Of a stretch of DNA of 64,000 bases, positions 1 through 8,550 are shown piece by piece. Location: assembly GCA_024998595.1 (NCBI GenBank), contig JACOEK010000002.1, positions 248,001 to 312,000 on the forward strand, given 5' to 3'. Source of the stretch: Nitrospira sp. (lineage in GTDB: Bacteria > Nitrospirota > Nitrospiria > Nitrospirales > Nitrospiraceae). Below the pieces are notes generated by a model. The model saw only the letters and a list, made by a program, of their open reading frames with translations. It did not search any database and had not been told where the DNA came from. Position numbers and translations under genes: made by a program. Each line of letters begins with the position of its first letter. Within the stretch, counting starts at the first letter, position 1.

Positions 1-109
1 CGGCAGCTTTCGTAAAGTCTGCTCGCTTCTGCTGTTGGAACGAGGTGAACAGCGCATCGAGCCGGTCGTGATCCTGCTCGAACGTGACACTGATCTTCGC
101 ATCGGACAT
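1..109 (-). CDS. Hemerythrin-domain protein, N-terminal part (cut by window edge)
   Basis: An ATG at 109 opens a minus-strand frame that stays open to base 1, giving about 36 residues. The motif EQDHDRLDALF near residues 11-21 resembles the first helix of HHE/hemerythrin cation-binding domains, where the His and nearby acidic residues bind a di-iron centre. The upstream sequence carries a GGAG-like ribosome site. The gene follows a haem protein gene by 14 bases on the same strand. The rest of the domain is outside the window, so iron binding cannot be checked. The family call is an inference from one helix. Confidence 0.6.
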   Translation of the reverse strand, partial: MSDAKISVTFEQDHDRLDALFTSFQQQKRADFTKAA

Positions 110-123
110 GCCGTTCTCCTTGA

Positions 124-621
124 TTAAGACCTGTCGAGCCTATATTCCAAATGACAGGCGACACAAGCTCTCAGCACATTGTTGAACTCGGGCAGAATCC
201 GCTTCAGATCTTTTGTGGGCATGACATCGGCCAACTTCTGGGCAGCCGCATGATGCGCCATCGCGAGATCGTGATAGGCCGGCGGAAAATCGGCCGGTTC
301 CTGCCGCGCCATGGCGTACCGATGCATAAAGAATCCCACATGTGACTCCGTCAGCCCCTGCGCCAATCGATAATCTTCCTCGGCCAACGCCGCGACAATC
401 GACTGAATCGTTTCCAGATGCTGGAACATCACGGCGCGATGTTCCTGACGGGCCTCGCTTCCCAACGAAATGGGCGTACGCACATCTGGCAGATGCACCG
501 GCCTGCCCCCGCTGCCGGGTGCGGACGTCTGTTCCGCGCAGCCGTTCGCAACGAGGACCGCGAACAAGAGTAGCGGAATGATCATGTGTCTACCCGCGTT
601 GCCCGTGACATCGCAGGGCAT
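124..621 (-). CDS. Cytochrome c'-like monohaem lipoprotein
   Basis: The product has at most 165 aa, with a hydrophobic leader ending at a lipobox-like NGC near residue 28, a largely helical body and a single CVACH haem-binding motif close to the C-terminus. A C-terminal CxxCH in a small helical protein is the class II (cytochrome c') arrangement. It is probably an anchored periplasmic electron carrier or gas-binding protein. The start is uncertain: the ATG at 621 sits only one base after AGGAGG, and an alternative ATG at 585 gives a leader without positive charge. A hemerythrin-like gene follows 14 bases downstream. Confidence 0.75.
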   Translation of the reverse strand: MPCDVTGNAGRHMIIPLLLFAVLVANGCAEQTSAPGSGGRPVHLPDVRTPISLGSEARQEHRAVMFQHLETIQSIVAALAEEDYRLAQGLTESHVGFFMHRYAMARQEPADFPPAYHDLAMAHHAAAQKLADVMPTKDLKRILPEFNNVLRACVACHLEYRLDRS

Positions 622-626
622 ACCTC

Positions 627-935
627 CTAGGCTCGATCCGCCTTTTCCTTCTTGAAGGCTTCTTTTCCTGCCGCCAACGCAGCGGCGATCGTCGCTTCGG
701 TTTCCTTCAGGTACCGTTTGGCCTCCTCCATGGTTTGCGAAATGTCCGCGCGGATTTCTTTGGCTTTTTCCAACACATCCTCTTCCGTCCGCCGCGCATA
801 CCCTTTAATCGCTCGACGGGTTTCCTCGCCGGAACTGGGGGCATAGAGGATGGCGGCCATCGCGCCCAGCATCGCCCCGCTGACAAACGCGATCGACACG
901 CCCAGTCCCGAACAATTGTGATCGTGATCCGCCAT
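627..935 (-). CDS. YtxH-domain membrane protein
   Basis: This 102-aa protein starts at the ATG at 935, preceded by GGAGA. Residues about 10-30 form one membrane segment, followed by the APSSGEETR motif typical of YtxH/gas-vesicle-like stress proteins, then a long charged amphipathic helix rich in Lys and Glu. Members of this family are small envelope-anchored stress proteins of unclear molecular role. It lies 5 bases upstream of the cytochrome c'-like gene, so the two are probably co-transcribed. The more distal start at 1055 has no ribosome site and was not used. Confidence 0.8.
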   Translation of the reverse strand: MADHDHNCSGLGVSIAFVSGAMLGAMAAILYAPSSGEETRRAIKGYARRTEEDVLEKAKEIRADISQTMEEAKRYLKETEATIAAALAAGKEAFKKEKADRA

Positions 936-1143
936 GATGCCGTCTCCTTCCGACTGTATGTGTGATGGTCCTTGGCCTGCCTCAGAAACAATCTGGCCCC
1001 TGAGAAAGCAGAGGGCGTGCCAGGAGACCGTGGCGAGGGAGCGACGAAGCCACAATTTTGACTAGGGTTTTACGGTATCGACCAGATAGGCTGCTGAGCA
1101 GCATTTCCATTTGGGGAATTACAGAACCGGGCGAAGGCCGATA

Positions 1144-1162
1144 CTGGCGCAAAACGCGCCAG
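1144..1162 (-). terminator. Perfect stem-loop after trxC
   Basis: CTGGCGC and GCGCCAG form a 7-bp stem around an AAAAC loop in the 270-base gap between the trxC stop and the YtxH start. No U-tract follows on the minus strand, so it is at best a weak terminator or an mRNA 3' end stabiliser. Confidence 0.35.
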
Positions 1163-1207
1163 CTGCCATAATCTTCGGAATGTGAAGGATTTGAGAATGC
1201 CGGGTTG

Positions 1208-1663
1208 TCAGATCTTGCTGCGAACCCACCGCACAATATCTTGAAGACCGAGCGCCCGTGGCTGGCGAGCCAGTTCACGCCCTCCTCTCAACAGCACCAG
1301 CGTGGGGATGCTGGAGATACCGAACCTGGCGGCCAGCGACTGTTCCTCTTCCGTATTCACTTTCGCCAGGCGAACGGAAGGCTCCAGCACCTTCGCGGCT
1401 TCCTCATAGGCCGGGGCCATCATTTGGCAAGGACCACACCAGGAGGTCCAGAAATCGACTAATAATGGAATTTCCGCTCGCTGTGCATGAAGATCGAAAT
1501 CCGCCGCCGTGAGGGCAATCGGATGACCGGTGAACATGGGCGCGTGGCACTGGCCGCAGCGAGGGGACTGCACCAGGCGAGCCGCCGGCACGCGATTGAT
1601 ACTCCGGCAATGTGGACACACGAGGTGAAGCGTCTCCGTCACGGCGAGACCTGCCCCCCGCAA
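1208..1663 (-). CDS. trxC: Thioredoxin 2 family protein (TrxC-like)
   Basis: The 151-aa product has an N-terminal zinc ribbon (C16, C19, C36, C39 as CPHC and CGQC) followed by a thioredoxin fold with the active-site WCGPC at about 75-79 and the cis-Pro motif SSIPT. This is the thioredoxin-2 layout; such proteins reduce disulfides in the cytoplasm, often under oxidative stress. The start is a TTG at 1663, chosen because GGAG lies 7 bases before it. A GTG at 1642 is the alternative. It begins 12 bases after the stop of a monohaem cytochrome gene and probably belongs to the same transcript. Confidence 0.9.
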   Translation of the reverse strand: MRGAGLAVTETLHLVCPHCRSINRVPAARLVQSPRCGQCHAPMFTGHPIALTAADFDLHAQRAEIPLLVDFWTSWCGPCQMMAPAYEEAAKVLEPSVRLAKVNTEEEQSLAARFGISSIPTLVLLRGGRELARQPRALGLQDIVRWVRSKI

Positions 1664-1675
1664 GACGCCACTCCA

Positions 1676-2242
1676 TCACCGATCGCACTGTTCGCCTGCA
1701 CAACCTCCACCTCCGCTTCCCATTCCACGATGTCCCATGCCTCCCATCTCTTCTCGCGGCCCCCTATGGCCCATTCCCTCCGGAGGCCCCATTTCTGGAC
1801 CATGTCCATGCTCCTTCGCAAAGGTGCGTTCATACTGGAGCAACGCCCATATCTCCTCGTCCGTCAATTGGTCTGCAAATCCAATCATGCTGGTACCGGC
1901 CGATCCGTGCTTGATGACCCAGAAGATTTCTCCTTCCGTGCGATGGCGCCAGAACCCATGATGCTGGAAGTTACGGGGAGACGGGTTCAATTGCGCCGCC
2001 ACCGGCCCATCGCCCGCCCCCTCTCGTCCATGACAATTGGCGCAGGTCCCTTTCCCGTGATAGAGGGCCTTACCCTTTTCGACCACATCGGGCGAATCAG
2101 GCAATGGACTCTTGAGCGCGCGCGCCTCCTCAAGGTGCTCCATCGGGACGCGAGACGGCGGCATATGTTGGGCGACTGCCGGGACAACCGCCACCAGGGC
2201 TGCCGTCGTGATCGCCATTGCCATACGCAGCGGCCTCTGCAT
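1676..2242 (-). CDS. Periplasmic monohaem cytochrome c with His/Met/Gly-rich tail
   Basis: Starting at the ATG at 2242, whose last base overlaps the PPK2 stop as ATGA, the product has 188 aa. It has a signal peptide, one CANCH motif followed by the class I context GREGAGDGP, and a C-terminal cytochrome c helix (DEEIWALLQYERTF). The last 45 residues are unusually rich in Gly, Met and His and could bind metal. The haem domain closely resembles the C-terminal domain of the tetrahaem protein encoded at 3760-5172, which suggests duplication. It probably acts as a soluble electron carrier in the periplasm. Confidence 0.88.
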   Translation of the reverse strand: MQRPLRMAMAITTAALVAVVPAVAQHMPPSRVPMEHLEEARALKSPLPDSPDVVEKGKALYHGKGTCANCHGREGAGDGPVAAQLNPSPRNFQHHGFWRHRTEGEIFWVIKHGSAGTSMIGFADQLTDEEIWALLQYERTFAKEHGHGPEMGPPEGMGHRGPREEMGGMGHRGMGSGGGGCAGEQCDR

Positions 2243-3303
2243 CAGAAGTCCAGTTCCGCCATCTTGCGGTGGAAGCGAGTGATCACGTTGGGATCGGGGG
2301 TGAGCCGGATTTGCGCTTCGTCCTTCCCCTTGTACGGAAGCAGGTTCAAGACATACCGCAGACTTTCCAACCGTGCCGCCTGTTTGTCGTTCGCCTTGAC
2401 GATGATCCAGGGACTGAAGGTCGTATGCGTCTTGCTGAACATTTCTTCCTTGAAGCGGGTATAGGAATCCCACAGCTCTTGTGCTTTCTCGTCGACAGGG
2501 CTCAACTTCCATTGTTTGAGGGGATTCTGCCGGCGCGCTTCGAATCGACTGGCCTGTTCTTCTTTAGAAATTGAGAACCAGAACTTGATGATCGTCACCC
2601 CGTCCTCATAGAGCATGTGCTCGAATTCCGTCACCTGCTGCAAGAACCGCTGATGCTCCTTCTTACTGCAAAATCCCATCACCGGTTCTACCACCGCGCG
2701 GTTGTACCAACTCCGGTCAAAAAAAACGATTTCACCTTTGTTGGGTAGTTGCCGGATATAGCGTTGGAAGTACCACTGTCCACGCTCATCATCAGTCGGC
2801 TTGGGTAAGGCGACCACCCGCATAGCCCGCGGATTGAGATGTTCAGTAAACCGTCGGATCGTGCCGCCCTTCCCGGCCGCATCCCGCCCTTCGACGAGAA
2901 TCGCAATCCGCTGCCCATCGGCCTGCACCCAGCGCTGCAGGCGAACCAATTCCACCTGCAACTGCCGCAATTCCTGCTCATAGAGCAGTGTCTTGCGCAC
3001 TTCTTCCAGATCGACATTCTTGCTCTTGATCAGTTGGATGAGGCCTCTCGGCGTATTGATCCGCCGGAGATCATCTTCCGTGAGCGTCCTCCCCGTCTCA
3101 CCGATCAGGCCGGCGGCCACCCCGCTTCCGGAAGTCTTGGCAGGGTGATACCCATCTCCTTGTCTGGGTACAGCGGTGGGAATGGTCTCCAAGTCCTCCT
3201 CGTCAGCCGGTCGCCCATTGTTTTGCGCGACCGCCGCCGTCACTCCTCCGCCGGCGCGATCTTTCCGATTTTTCCCTTTGCCGCTGGATTGTGCTGCAGC
3301 CAT
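2242..3303 (-). CDS. ppk2: Polyphosphate kinase 2
   Basis: The 353-aa protein has an N-terminal polar extension of about 90 residues, then the PPK2 core with the Walker A-like GRDAAGKGG near residue 140, the KPTDDERGQWYFQRYI stretch and the lid motif FFDRSWYNRA near 195-204. PPK2 enzymes transfer phosphate between polyphosphate and nucleoside di- or monophosphates in the cytoplasm. It is translationally coupled to the downstream cytochrome gene by an ATGA overlap, odd for unrelated functions but consistent with one energy-metabolism operon. The nucleotide specificity class cannot be settled by eye. Confidence 0.95.
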   Translation of the reverse strand: MAAAQSSGKGKNRKDRAGGGVTAAVAQNNGRPADEEDLETIPTAVPRQGDGYHPAKTSGSGVAAGLIGETGRTLTEDDLRRINTPRGLIQLIKSKNVDLEEVRKTLLYEQELRQLQVELVRLQRWVQADGQRIAILVEGRDAAGKGGTIRRFTEHLNPRAMRVVALPKPTDDERGQWYFQRYIRQLPNKGEIVFFDRSWYNRAVVEPVMGFCSKKEHQRFLQQVTEFEHMLYEDGVTIIKFWFSISKEEQASRFEARRQNPLKQWKLSPVDEKAQELWDSYTRFKEEMFSKTHTTFSPWIIVKANDKQAARLESLRYVLNLLPYKGKDEAQIRLTPDPNVITRFHRKMAELDF

Positions 3304-3330
3304 GCAATCTCCTCTACTCTTCCCGTCAAC

Positions 3331-3690
3331 TTAGAATGCCACGGTCCTCTCGCGCTCGGCCACCGCCTTGATATAGTCCGGCATGCCTTTGATGACAGCT
3401 CCTGCCACAAGGTCACCCTGTCCGATCTGCCTGGCGACGGCGCAGGCACCGCAGACCCAGATGGGAATGTTGGCGGCCTGGACGGCTGCCAACAGGTCTT
3501 TCAGCGGCGTCAAATTCACGCCCACGACATGATCCGCGGAGCCTTTGCGCGCTACAGTCACCGCCTCGTTCCACAGCCACAACACCACCTCGTGGCCCTG
3601 CTCCTTGGCGTTCTTCGCCGCCATGAACGGCAGGGTAGCCATCGTCGGATCGTCCGTGCCACGGCTGCCGGAAATGATAAACGTTGCCAT
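3331..3690 (-). CDS. DsrE/DsrF-like sulfur-relay family protein
   Basis: The product has 119 aa from the ATG at 3690, which has GGAGG five bases upstream; the ATGs at 3705 and 3702 lack one. The small alpha/beta fold begins with a beta strand (ATFIISGSRG) and carries a WVCGACAVAR motif around residue 80, with a CxxC where DsrE-type proteins hold their sulfur-accepting cysteine. Relatives act in cytoplasmic sulfur transfer or as peroxiredoxin-like proteins. The nearby sulfite-oxidase-type and TsdA-like genes fit a sulfur role, but this is an inference from family and context. Confidence 0.8.
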   Translation of the reverse strand: MATFIISGSRGTDDPTMATLPFMAAKNAKEQGHEVVLWLWNEAVTVARKGSADHVVGVNLTPLKDLLAAVQAANIPIWVCGACAVARQIGQGDLVAGAVIKGMPDYIKAVAERERTVAF

Positions 3691-3759
3691 CGAATCCTCC
3701 ATCAATGCAGGTGGTGCACCAATCGAGAGGCTGCGCCACCTGCTGCGTATTCGTCCCCG

Positions 3760-5172
3760 CTACTTGGCCAAACTTCTTACATAGGCAATCAACTGCCACA
3801 CCTGCTCGTCCGGTAACCCAGCAAATGACATCATGCCGGTGCCCGGCGAACCGTTCTTGATAATCCAGAACAACTGGCCGTCGGGCAGATCCTTCATCAC
3901 CGACCCGCAAGTGAAATTTCGCGGTGGCGGAATCAGCGCCGCGCCCATGAATCCTTGTCCATTTCCCTTCTCACCATGACACATCGCGCAGGCGACCGGC
4001 TGGGCAGTCTGCAAAAACAGTGTCTTGCCTGCTTGAATCGTGGCGTCCGAGTGCGACAACGGGCTGGTCTTGGAAAGGAATTCGGCCGGCGCTTTCGCCG
4101 TTTTCCTCGGCTGCGGGCACACACCACTGGGGCCTTCACCGCTGATGGCCGCCTGCGCCACGTCGGCTCCGCCTTTAAAAGTGGCTTTCAAGTACGCCAT
4201 GACATCCGCGACACCCTGCTGCCCGATGGTCAGGCCCCAGTAGGGCATGTTAGGCGATTTTCCCATCGCAGCGCCGCCATGATTGATCACGTTGTACAGA
4301 TACTCGGTCGGCACCTTGTCGAAGGGAATGTTGGCATGAATCGCCGGCTTGGGATTGAGTCCGGATGCCGCTGGTCCATCGCCTTTTCCAGTCGCGCCGT
4401 GACATTGCGAGCAATATTCTTTGTAAATCACTTTGCCGCGGTCGACACTCGCCGTCCCGAACTCCTGAGCGGTCCAGGGCTCGTAATATTTAAAGTCCTT
4501 TACGCCCTGGACCATGAGGAACCCGATGACTGCCCGTAGCTGCGGTTCCGTCGCGTCGGCCAGAAACTCGCCGCTGTGGGGCACGAAGTCCTGCGGATTC
4601 AATCCAAACCGGAACAACCAGTCCTTGTCGTAGCGTTGACCGGCCGTCACCAGCGAGGCGCTCTGCGGTCCACCGATGAGTTGCCCGTTTTCCTCGATCA
4701 GGTGACAGCCGAGACAGGCGTGGGCCTTGTAGGCCATACCGCCGAACGCGGCATCGAACTTACTGACCTTCGAGAGGTCAAAGGCCCCGACGGTGACCCG
4801 CGGATCCTTGTTGTGTTGCGCAAAATACTCCTCAATTGCCGTCGCGTCGTCTTCGTTCACGACCGGATGTCGCATCGGCCCTTCAGCCAGATCCCACCGA
4901 TATCCCTTGGGATAGAGCGGCGCTTCTTTTCCTGTCAGATAACGAAGCAACCACGTGCGTTGATACTTACTCCCGGCCCAGATCAGATCGGGCGCCTTCA
5001 GGTTAAACCGGGAATCCGCCGTGCCCTCCAACCGATGGCATCCGGCGCAATTGGTCTGGATCAGCTGTTTCACATGGCTCTGGTCACTCCCCAGCAACAG
5101 GCGCGGAAACGACATCAACCCCACCATGGCGACCAGTGCACACCCGACCATCACCATCCGTCTTCGCCCCAT
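3760..5172 (-). CDS. Tetrahaem periplasmic cytochrome c (four cytochrome c domains)
   Basis: The 470-aa product has a signal peptide (residues 1-28) and four haem motifs: CAGCH at 42, CLGCH at 153, CSQCH at 254 and CAMCH at 395, each at the head of a class I cytochrome c domain. The last domain resembles the monohaem protein at 1676-2242. It is likely an electron wire between periplasmic dehydrogenases or the bc-type complex and terminal acceptors. The ATG at 5172 follows GGAG-type sequence and lies 38 bases after the dihaem cytochrome stop. Similar multidomain cytochromes accompany bc complexes in nitrite oxidisers, from family knowledge. Confidence 0.9.
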   Translation of the reverse strand: MGRRRMVMVGCALVAMVGLMSFPRLLLGSDQSHVKQLIQTNCAGCHRLEGTADSRFNLKAPDLIWAGSKYQRTWLLRYLTGKEAPLYPKGYRWDLAEGPMRHPVVNEDDATAIEEYFAQHNKDPRVTVGAFDLSKVSKFDAAFGGMAYKAHACLGCHLIEENGQLIGGPQSASLVTAGQRYDKDWLFRFGLNPQDFVPHSGEFLADATEPQLRAVIGFLMVQGVKDFKYYEPWTAQEFGTASVDRGKVIYKEYCSQCHGATGKGDGPAASGLNPKPAIHANIPFDKVPTEYLYNVINHGGAAMGKSPNMPYWGLTIGQQGVADVMAYLKATFKGGADVAQAAISGEGPSGVCPQPRKTAKAPAEFLSKTSPLSHSDATIQAGKTLFLQTAQPVACAMCHGEKGNGQGFMGAALIPPPRNFTCGSVMKDLPDGQLFWIIKNGSPGTGMMSFAGLPDEQVWQLIAYVRSLAK

Positions 5173-5210
5173 GAGGCCCCCCTTTCGTACACTCCGCTCG
5201 TGAGGCTCGC

Positions 5211-5843
5211 CTATCGCGTGGCGAGCCACGCATGAATGTCCGCAATGTCCTGATGACTCAGCACCGCACCCCAGGCCGGCATCGGGCCTCGGCCATGGAG
5301 TACCGTTTCCCAAAACGCGCCCTCGTTTTTCAGAATCAAATTGCGCGCCAATGTGGGCCCTACGCCGCCCGCCGCCCCTTCTCCATGACAGGCCTGACAG
5401 TTATGCGCATATAACCCTGCGCCCCGCGCGGGGAGACCAGTTAGCGGACCGTCGGATGCTGCGACACTCTGATTGGGAGTCGGTTCACTCATTGCCAGTT
5501 CCTGCTCGATGGTCGGCAGGTCGTCGGGCGCACCCGGATGGTTTCGAATAATCAGATATCGCAGCACCAGCGCCGTGTCATCCTTGGACAACTCCGCGCC
5601 CCAATGCACCATCTTTTCGACGGTGACGGTCCAGCGATCTGCAGGCAACCGTTGCTGAGAGATGAGGTCGGTGGTATGGCAGACCGCACAACGGGCCATG
5701 ATCAAGGTCGCAGCTCGACGGGCCTGTGCAGGACTCAGTGACGCTCGATCCTCTTCTTGTGCAGCCGTGATGACGACCAGGCCGACGGTCGTGCACAGCA
5801 CTGTGGCGAGGATGAGGGAGGAGACCCGCTGCGGCATGCTCAT
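5211..5843 (-). CDS. Dihaem cytochrome c subunit of sulfite-dehydrogenase type
   Basis: Starting at the ATG at 5843, which overlaps the molybdoenzyme stop by 4 bases, the product has 210 aa. It has a signal peptide, a first haem site CAVCH at 52-56 in the context QQRLPADRW and KMVHWGAEL, and a second domain with CQACHGEGAAGGVGP near 145. The first context is typical of the cytochrome subunit partnered with sulfite-oxidase-family enzymes (SorB/SoxD type). The tight overlap supports a heterodimer with the upstream gene product, with electrons passing from molybdenum to the haems. The true electron acceptor is unknown. Confidence 0.88.
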   Translation of the reverse strand: MSMPQRVSSLILATVLCTTVGLVVITAAQEEDRASLSPAQARRAATLIMARCAVCHTTDLISQQRLPADRWTVTVEKMVHWGAELSKDDTALVLRYLIIRNHPGAPDDLPTIEQELAMSEPTPNQSVAASDGPLTGLPARGAGLYAHNCQACHGEGAAGGVGPTLARNLILKNEGAFWETVLHGRGPMPAWGAVLSHQDIADIHAWLATR

Positions 5844-7024
5844 GCCGCCACCGTCACGGTCAGGCGGTCCCATCCACTCCAGAGGAATCCACCTGGATTC
5901 CAAGGGCTGGTCGGCGGCTGTTGGTCCCCTCGTGTATCCGTGGCCCGACAGAGAATCGCCGTCGGTCCGACCCGACGTGAGTTCCACAGGTATTGCCATT
6001 GCCGCCAGGCATAGGGTTGTTCTTCTCCCAGCAAGCGAGCCTGCTCCCACGTCTTCCCGTCGTCACACGAGACGTCCACTTTCGCTACCGAGGATTCACC
6101 ACCCCAGGCCACCCCTCGAATGGTCACCGGACCGGTCTGCAGCGTGTCACCTTCTCCCGGCGAGGCAATCAGTGACTTCACGGCCATCTCCTCGACCGGA
6201 ACCATCACGCTCCCAGGCAATCCCGACCCCGGCTGAATCGACGTCTCCGGCATGCGGTAGGCCTGTTGCATGTAATAACCGGGCGTCTCATCGGCCCGCA
6301 CCATGATCTCAGTCAGCCATTTCATACAGGATTCCGCCATCCAACCGGGCGTGATCACGCGCAACGGTGCACCGTGAAGGAGCGGTAACGGACGGCCATT
6401 CATTTCATAGGCGAGGAGCGTATCCGGATGGAGCGCTTTGGCAACGGGGATGCTGCGGGTGAACAACGGCACGGTGGGCAGAGCCGGGCGATCTGCTCCC
6501 TGAAATTGCACATGCAGGCCCTGCGGTTTGATTCCGGCCCGCGCCAAGACATCGCGCAGACGTACGCCGGTCCATTGCGCATTGCCGACCGCGCCACGCT
6601 CCCACTGCACACCCGGCACTTTGGGGCGATGGTGGGCGCGCCCGTTGCCGCTGCATTGCAGCACGGCCGTCAGCGACACCGGTTCGAATTGTTGCAGTTC
6701 CTTGAGCGTGAGGCTCAGCCCTTCTTTGACGAGGCCTTTAACGGTCAACCGCCAGGCATCGGGCTGGACCGTCTCTGCTGGAGGCGGGCCGAAATGACTC
6801 CGGACGAAAAACCGTTCGTTGGGGGTCAACCGGGAGGTAAACTCGCGCACCGGGGTTTCGGCGTCGAACGGTCGCGTCACCCTCACCGTCAGGGGACCGA
6901 TCGCTTCCGCCGCCTCTGCCTGTTGAGCGACTTCGCGCGTCGCCCCTCCACGGCCCACGATAATGCCCGCCCCTATTCCCTTCACCAACGTCGTGAACCA
7001 TGCGCGACGAGAAACGTTCGCCAT
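5840..7024 (-). CDS. Sulfite-oxidase-family molybdopterin enzyme (SorA/SoxC-like), Tat-exported
   Basis: The 394-aa product begins at the ATG at 7024 with a twin-arginine signal (SRRAWF at 5-10), so it is exported folded. The molybdopterin domain holds C124 in LQCSGNGR, the position of the cysteine that ligates molybdenum in sulfite oxidases. The C-terminal dimerisation domain (about 285-394) includes SCDDGKTW. It lies one base after an OsmC-like gene and overlaps the dihaem cytochrome gene by 4 bases, matching two-subunit sulfite dehydrogenases. Sulfite is the likely substrate, but family members also act on other oxo compounds, so the substrate is inferred. Confidence 0.9.
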   Translation of the reverse strand: MANVSRRAWFTTLVKGIGAGIIVGRGGATREVAQQAEAAEAIGPLTVRVTRPFDAETPVREFTSRLTPNERFFVRSHFGPPPAETVQPDAWRLTVKGLVKEGLSLTLKELQQFEPVSLTAVLQCSGNGRAHHRPKVPGVQWERGAVGNAQWTGVRLRDVLARAGIKPQGLHVQFQGADRPALPTVPLFTRSIPVAKALHPDTLLAYEMNGRPLPLLHGAPLRVITPGWMAESCMKWLTEIMVRADETPGYYMQQAYRMPETSIQPGSGLPGSVMVPVEEMAVKSLIASPGEGDTLQTGPVTIRGVAWGGESSVAKVDVSCDDGKTWEQARLLGEEQPYAWRQWQYLWNSRRVGPTAILCRATDTRGDQQPPTSPWNPGGFLWSGWDRLTVTVAA

Positions 7025-7025
7025 C

Positions 7026-7448
7026 CTACGTGCCTCCGGGTGGAGTGGCATGACCATGCGGATTCAAATCGATTACAATACCAGCCGGCACGACGATCGA
7101 TTGATGCACCGTACAGGCATGGGCTACCTTCAACAGCCGCTCTTTCTGCTCAGGCGTCACGCGGTGCGGCAGACGAATCGCCAACTGAATCTGTCCGACA
7201 CGATGCGGCGCTTCGGCAATTGTCCACTCGGCGTCTACCTTTAAGCCTTCACGAGAGATGTCGTGCCGCGCGCAGAATTGCCCGACGAAATACCCGACGC
7301 AACTCGCCACGGAACCGACGAACAATTCTACCGGCGTCATGCCCGCATCAGCGCCGCCTCCGTCCACCGGCTGATCCGTCACCACGCGATGGCGATCGCT
7401 CAGGATGTCGTAGCGGGTTCCTCCTTGATAGGCGACGCTGAGCTTCAT
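7026..7448 (-). CDS. OsmC/Ohr-family protein
   Basis: The product has 140 aa. The two cysteines of the OsmC fold are visible, one in SVASCVGYF near residue 50 and one in HACTVHQS near 112, the pair that reduces organic hydroperoxides in this family. It is probably a cytoplasmic detoxification protein. It lies one base upstream of the sulfite-oxidase-type gene and 21 bases downstream of the TsdA-like gene, so it sits inside the sulfur/cytochrome transcript. A second, diverged OsmC paralogue is encoded at 12396-12830. Confidence 0.88.
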   Translation of the reverse strand: MKLSVAYQGGTRYDILSDRHRVVTDQPVDGGGADAGMTPVELFVGSVASCVGYFVGQFCARHDISREGLKVDAEWTIAEAPHRVGQIQLAIRLPHRVTPEQKERLLKVAHACTVHQSIVVPAGIVIDLNPHGHATPPGGT

Positions 7449-7469
7449 CCCCGGTCTCCTCTGCCTGTC

Positions 7470-8315
7470 TTAATACGCGGCATTCGCCGGCTTCTCTCCC
7501 TTCGGCCAATCGCCGCTCTTCCCCGCAAAATCCGGCCGCGGTTGCGAATTGATGTACGCAGCAACATCGTAGGCATCCTGATCCGACAGGGCCCATCCAC
7601 GCGTGCGTGGCATGTTCGACTTGATGAAGGAGGCGGCTACCGACACACGGGCCATGTCCGCACCGATGCTGTAGGAATGCTCGCCCCAGACTGGAGGCGC
7701 CGCCATCGTACCTTGACCATCGCCGCCGTGACAGAATGCGCAGCGCGAGGTGAACACCTTGGCTCCATTCACGGGATCGGGCGGTTTGGTTGAGGGCACA
7801 GACGGAATCCCGCGCCACGCCATCCGGCTGCCCGGCGGCACATCCTTCGATAGCCATTCGATGTAGGCGACAATCGCCTGGAGTTTGTGACTCTCCTGCG
7901 GAATCGCCTTCCCATTCAAACTACGTACGAAACATTCATTGACACGGTCGGCCAGCGTCAGGACTTTCCCTGCACGGGCCTGATATTCCGGATAGACCCG
8001 CGAGAGACCGACGTAGGAGGCCGAATTCGGGTCAAGCCCCGCATCCAAATGGCAATTGGCACAAGTCAGCCGATTGCCGACGTAGGGTGCGGCGAATTGC
8101 TGGGTATGGACGACGAGTTCATATCCCAGGCGGATCTGTTCGCCGCGCTGTCCGCCGGGAATGGAATCGGGGGAAGGATGGCTGAACAGCGCGTCAAGCC
8201 TGGTGCCTTCGGGTTGGCTCACAGCCGATTGTGCGCTGCCTCGAGTGTCTTTCGATTCGACACAGCCTGTCACCACCCCGACGAGGACCATAAGACCGAA
8301 GAATAGGTGTCGCAT
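7470..8315 (-). CDS. tsdA: TsdA-like dihaem cytochrome (thiosulfate dehydrogenase family), lipoprotein
   Basis: The 281-aa protein starts at the ATG at 8315 and has a lipobox VTGC (C18). Two haem motifs, CANCH at 85-89 and CAFCH at 192-196, flank RVNECFVRSLNGK. C128 in that motif matches the position of the cysteine that ligates the active-site haem in thiosulfate dehydrogenase TsdA. TsdA enzymes interconvert thiosulfate and tetrathionate in the periplasm. Neighbouring sulfite-oxidase-type and DsrE-like genes support a sulfur role. Direction of the reaction and true substrate cannot be read from sequence. The next upstream gene is 235 bases away, so this gene may start its own transcript. Confidence 0.82.
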   Translation of the reverse strand: MRHLFFGLMVLVGVVTGCVESKDTRGSAQSAVSQPEGTRLDALFSHPSPDSIPGGQRGEQIRLGYELVVHTQQFAAPYVGNRLTCANCHLDAGLDPNSASYVGLSRVYPEYQARAGKVLTLADRVNECFVRSLNGKAIPQESHKLQAIVAYIEWLSKDVPPGSRMAWRGIPSVPSTKPPDPVNGAKVFTSRCAFCHGGDGQGTMAAPPVWGEHSYSIGADMARVSVAASFIKSNMPRTRGWALSDQDAYDVAAYINSQPRPDFAGKSGDWPKGEKPANAAY

Positions 8316-8550
8316 ACGTAGAGAGTCTCGCAAACTACATACCACGTCGACACGAACCCGCCTAAAAGAATTGGCTTTCGCTATGCGTGTCGGAGAATGC
8401 GCGCCTGTACCTTTGGCGACAAAAGCTACAGTCCCCCATCCTGCCTGCGGCATCGTGCCACAGCGCACTCTTACGCAAGACGGTCGTGGAATCCGTTGAT
8501 TAGGGTCTGGTGCGAGGAAAAGGATTCATGAAAACCATCTCGTCACCCGG

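Noticed and set aside
1487-2464. 325-codon plus-strand frame across the trxC and cytochrome genes
   Set aside because: The minus strand carries WCGPC and CxxCH proteins with ribosome sites; the plus-strand translation has no family features.
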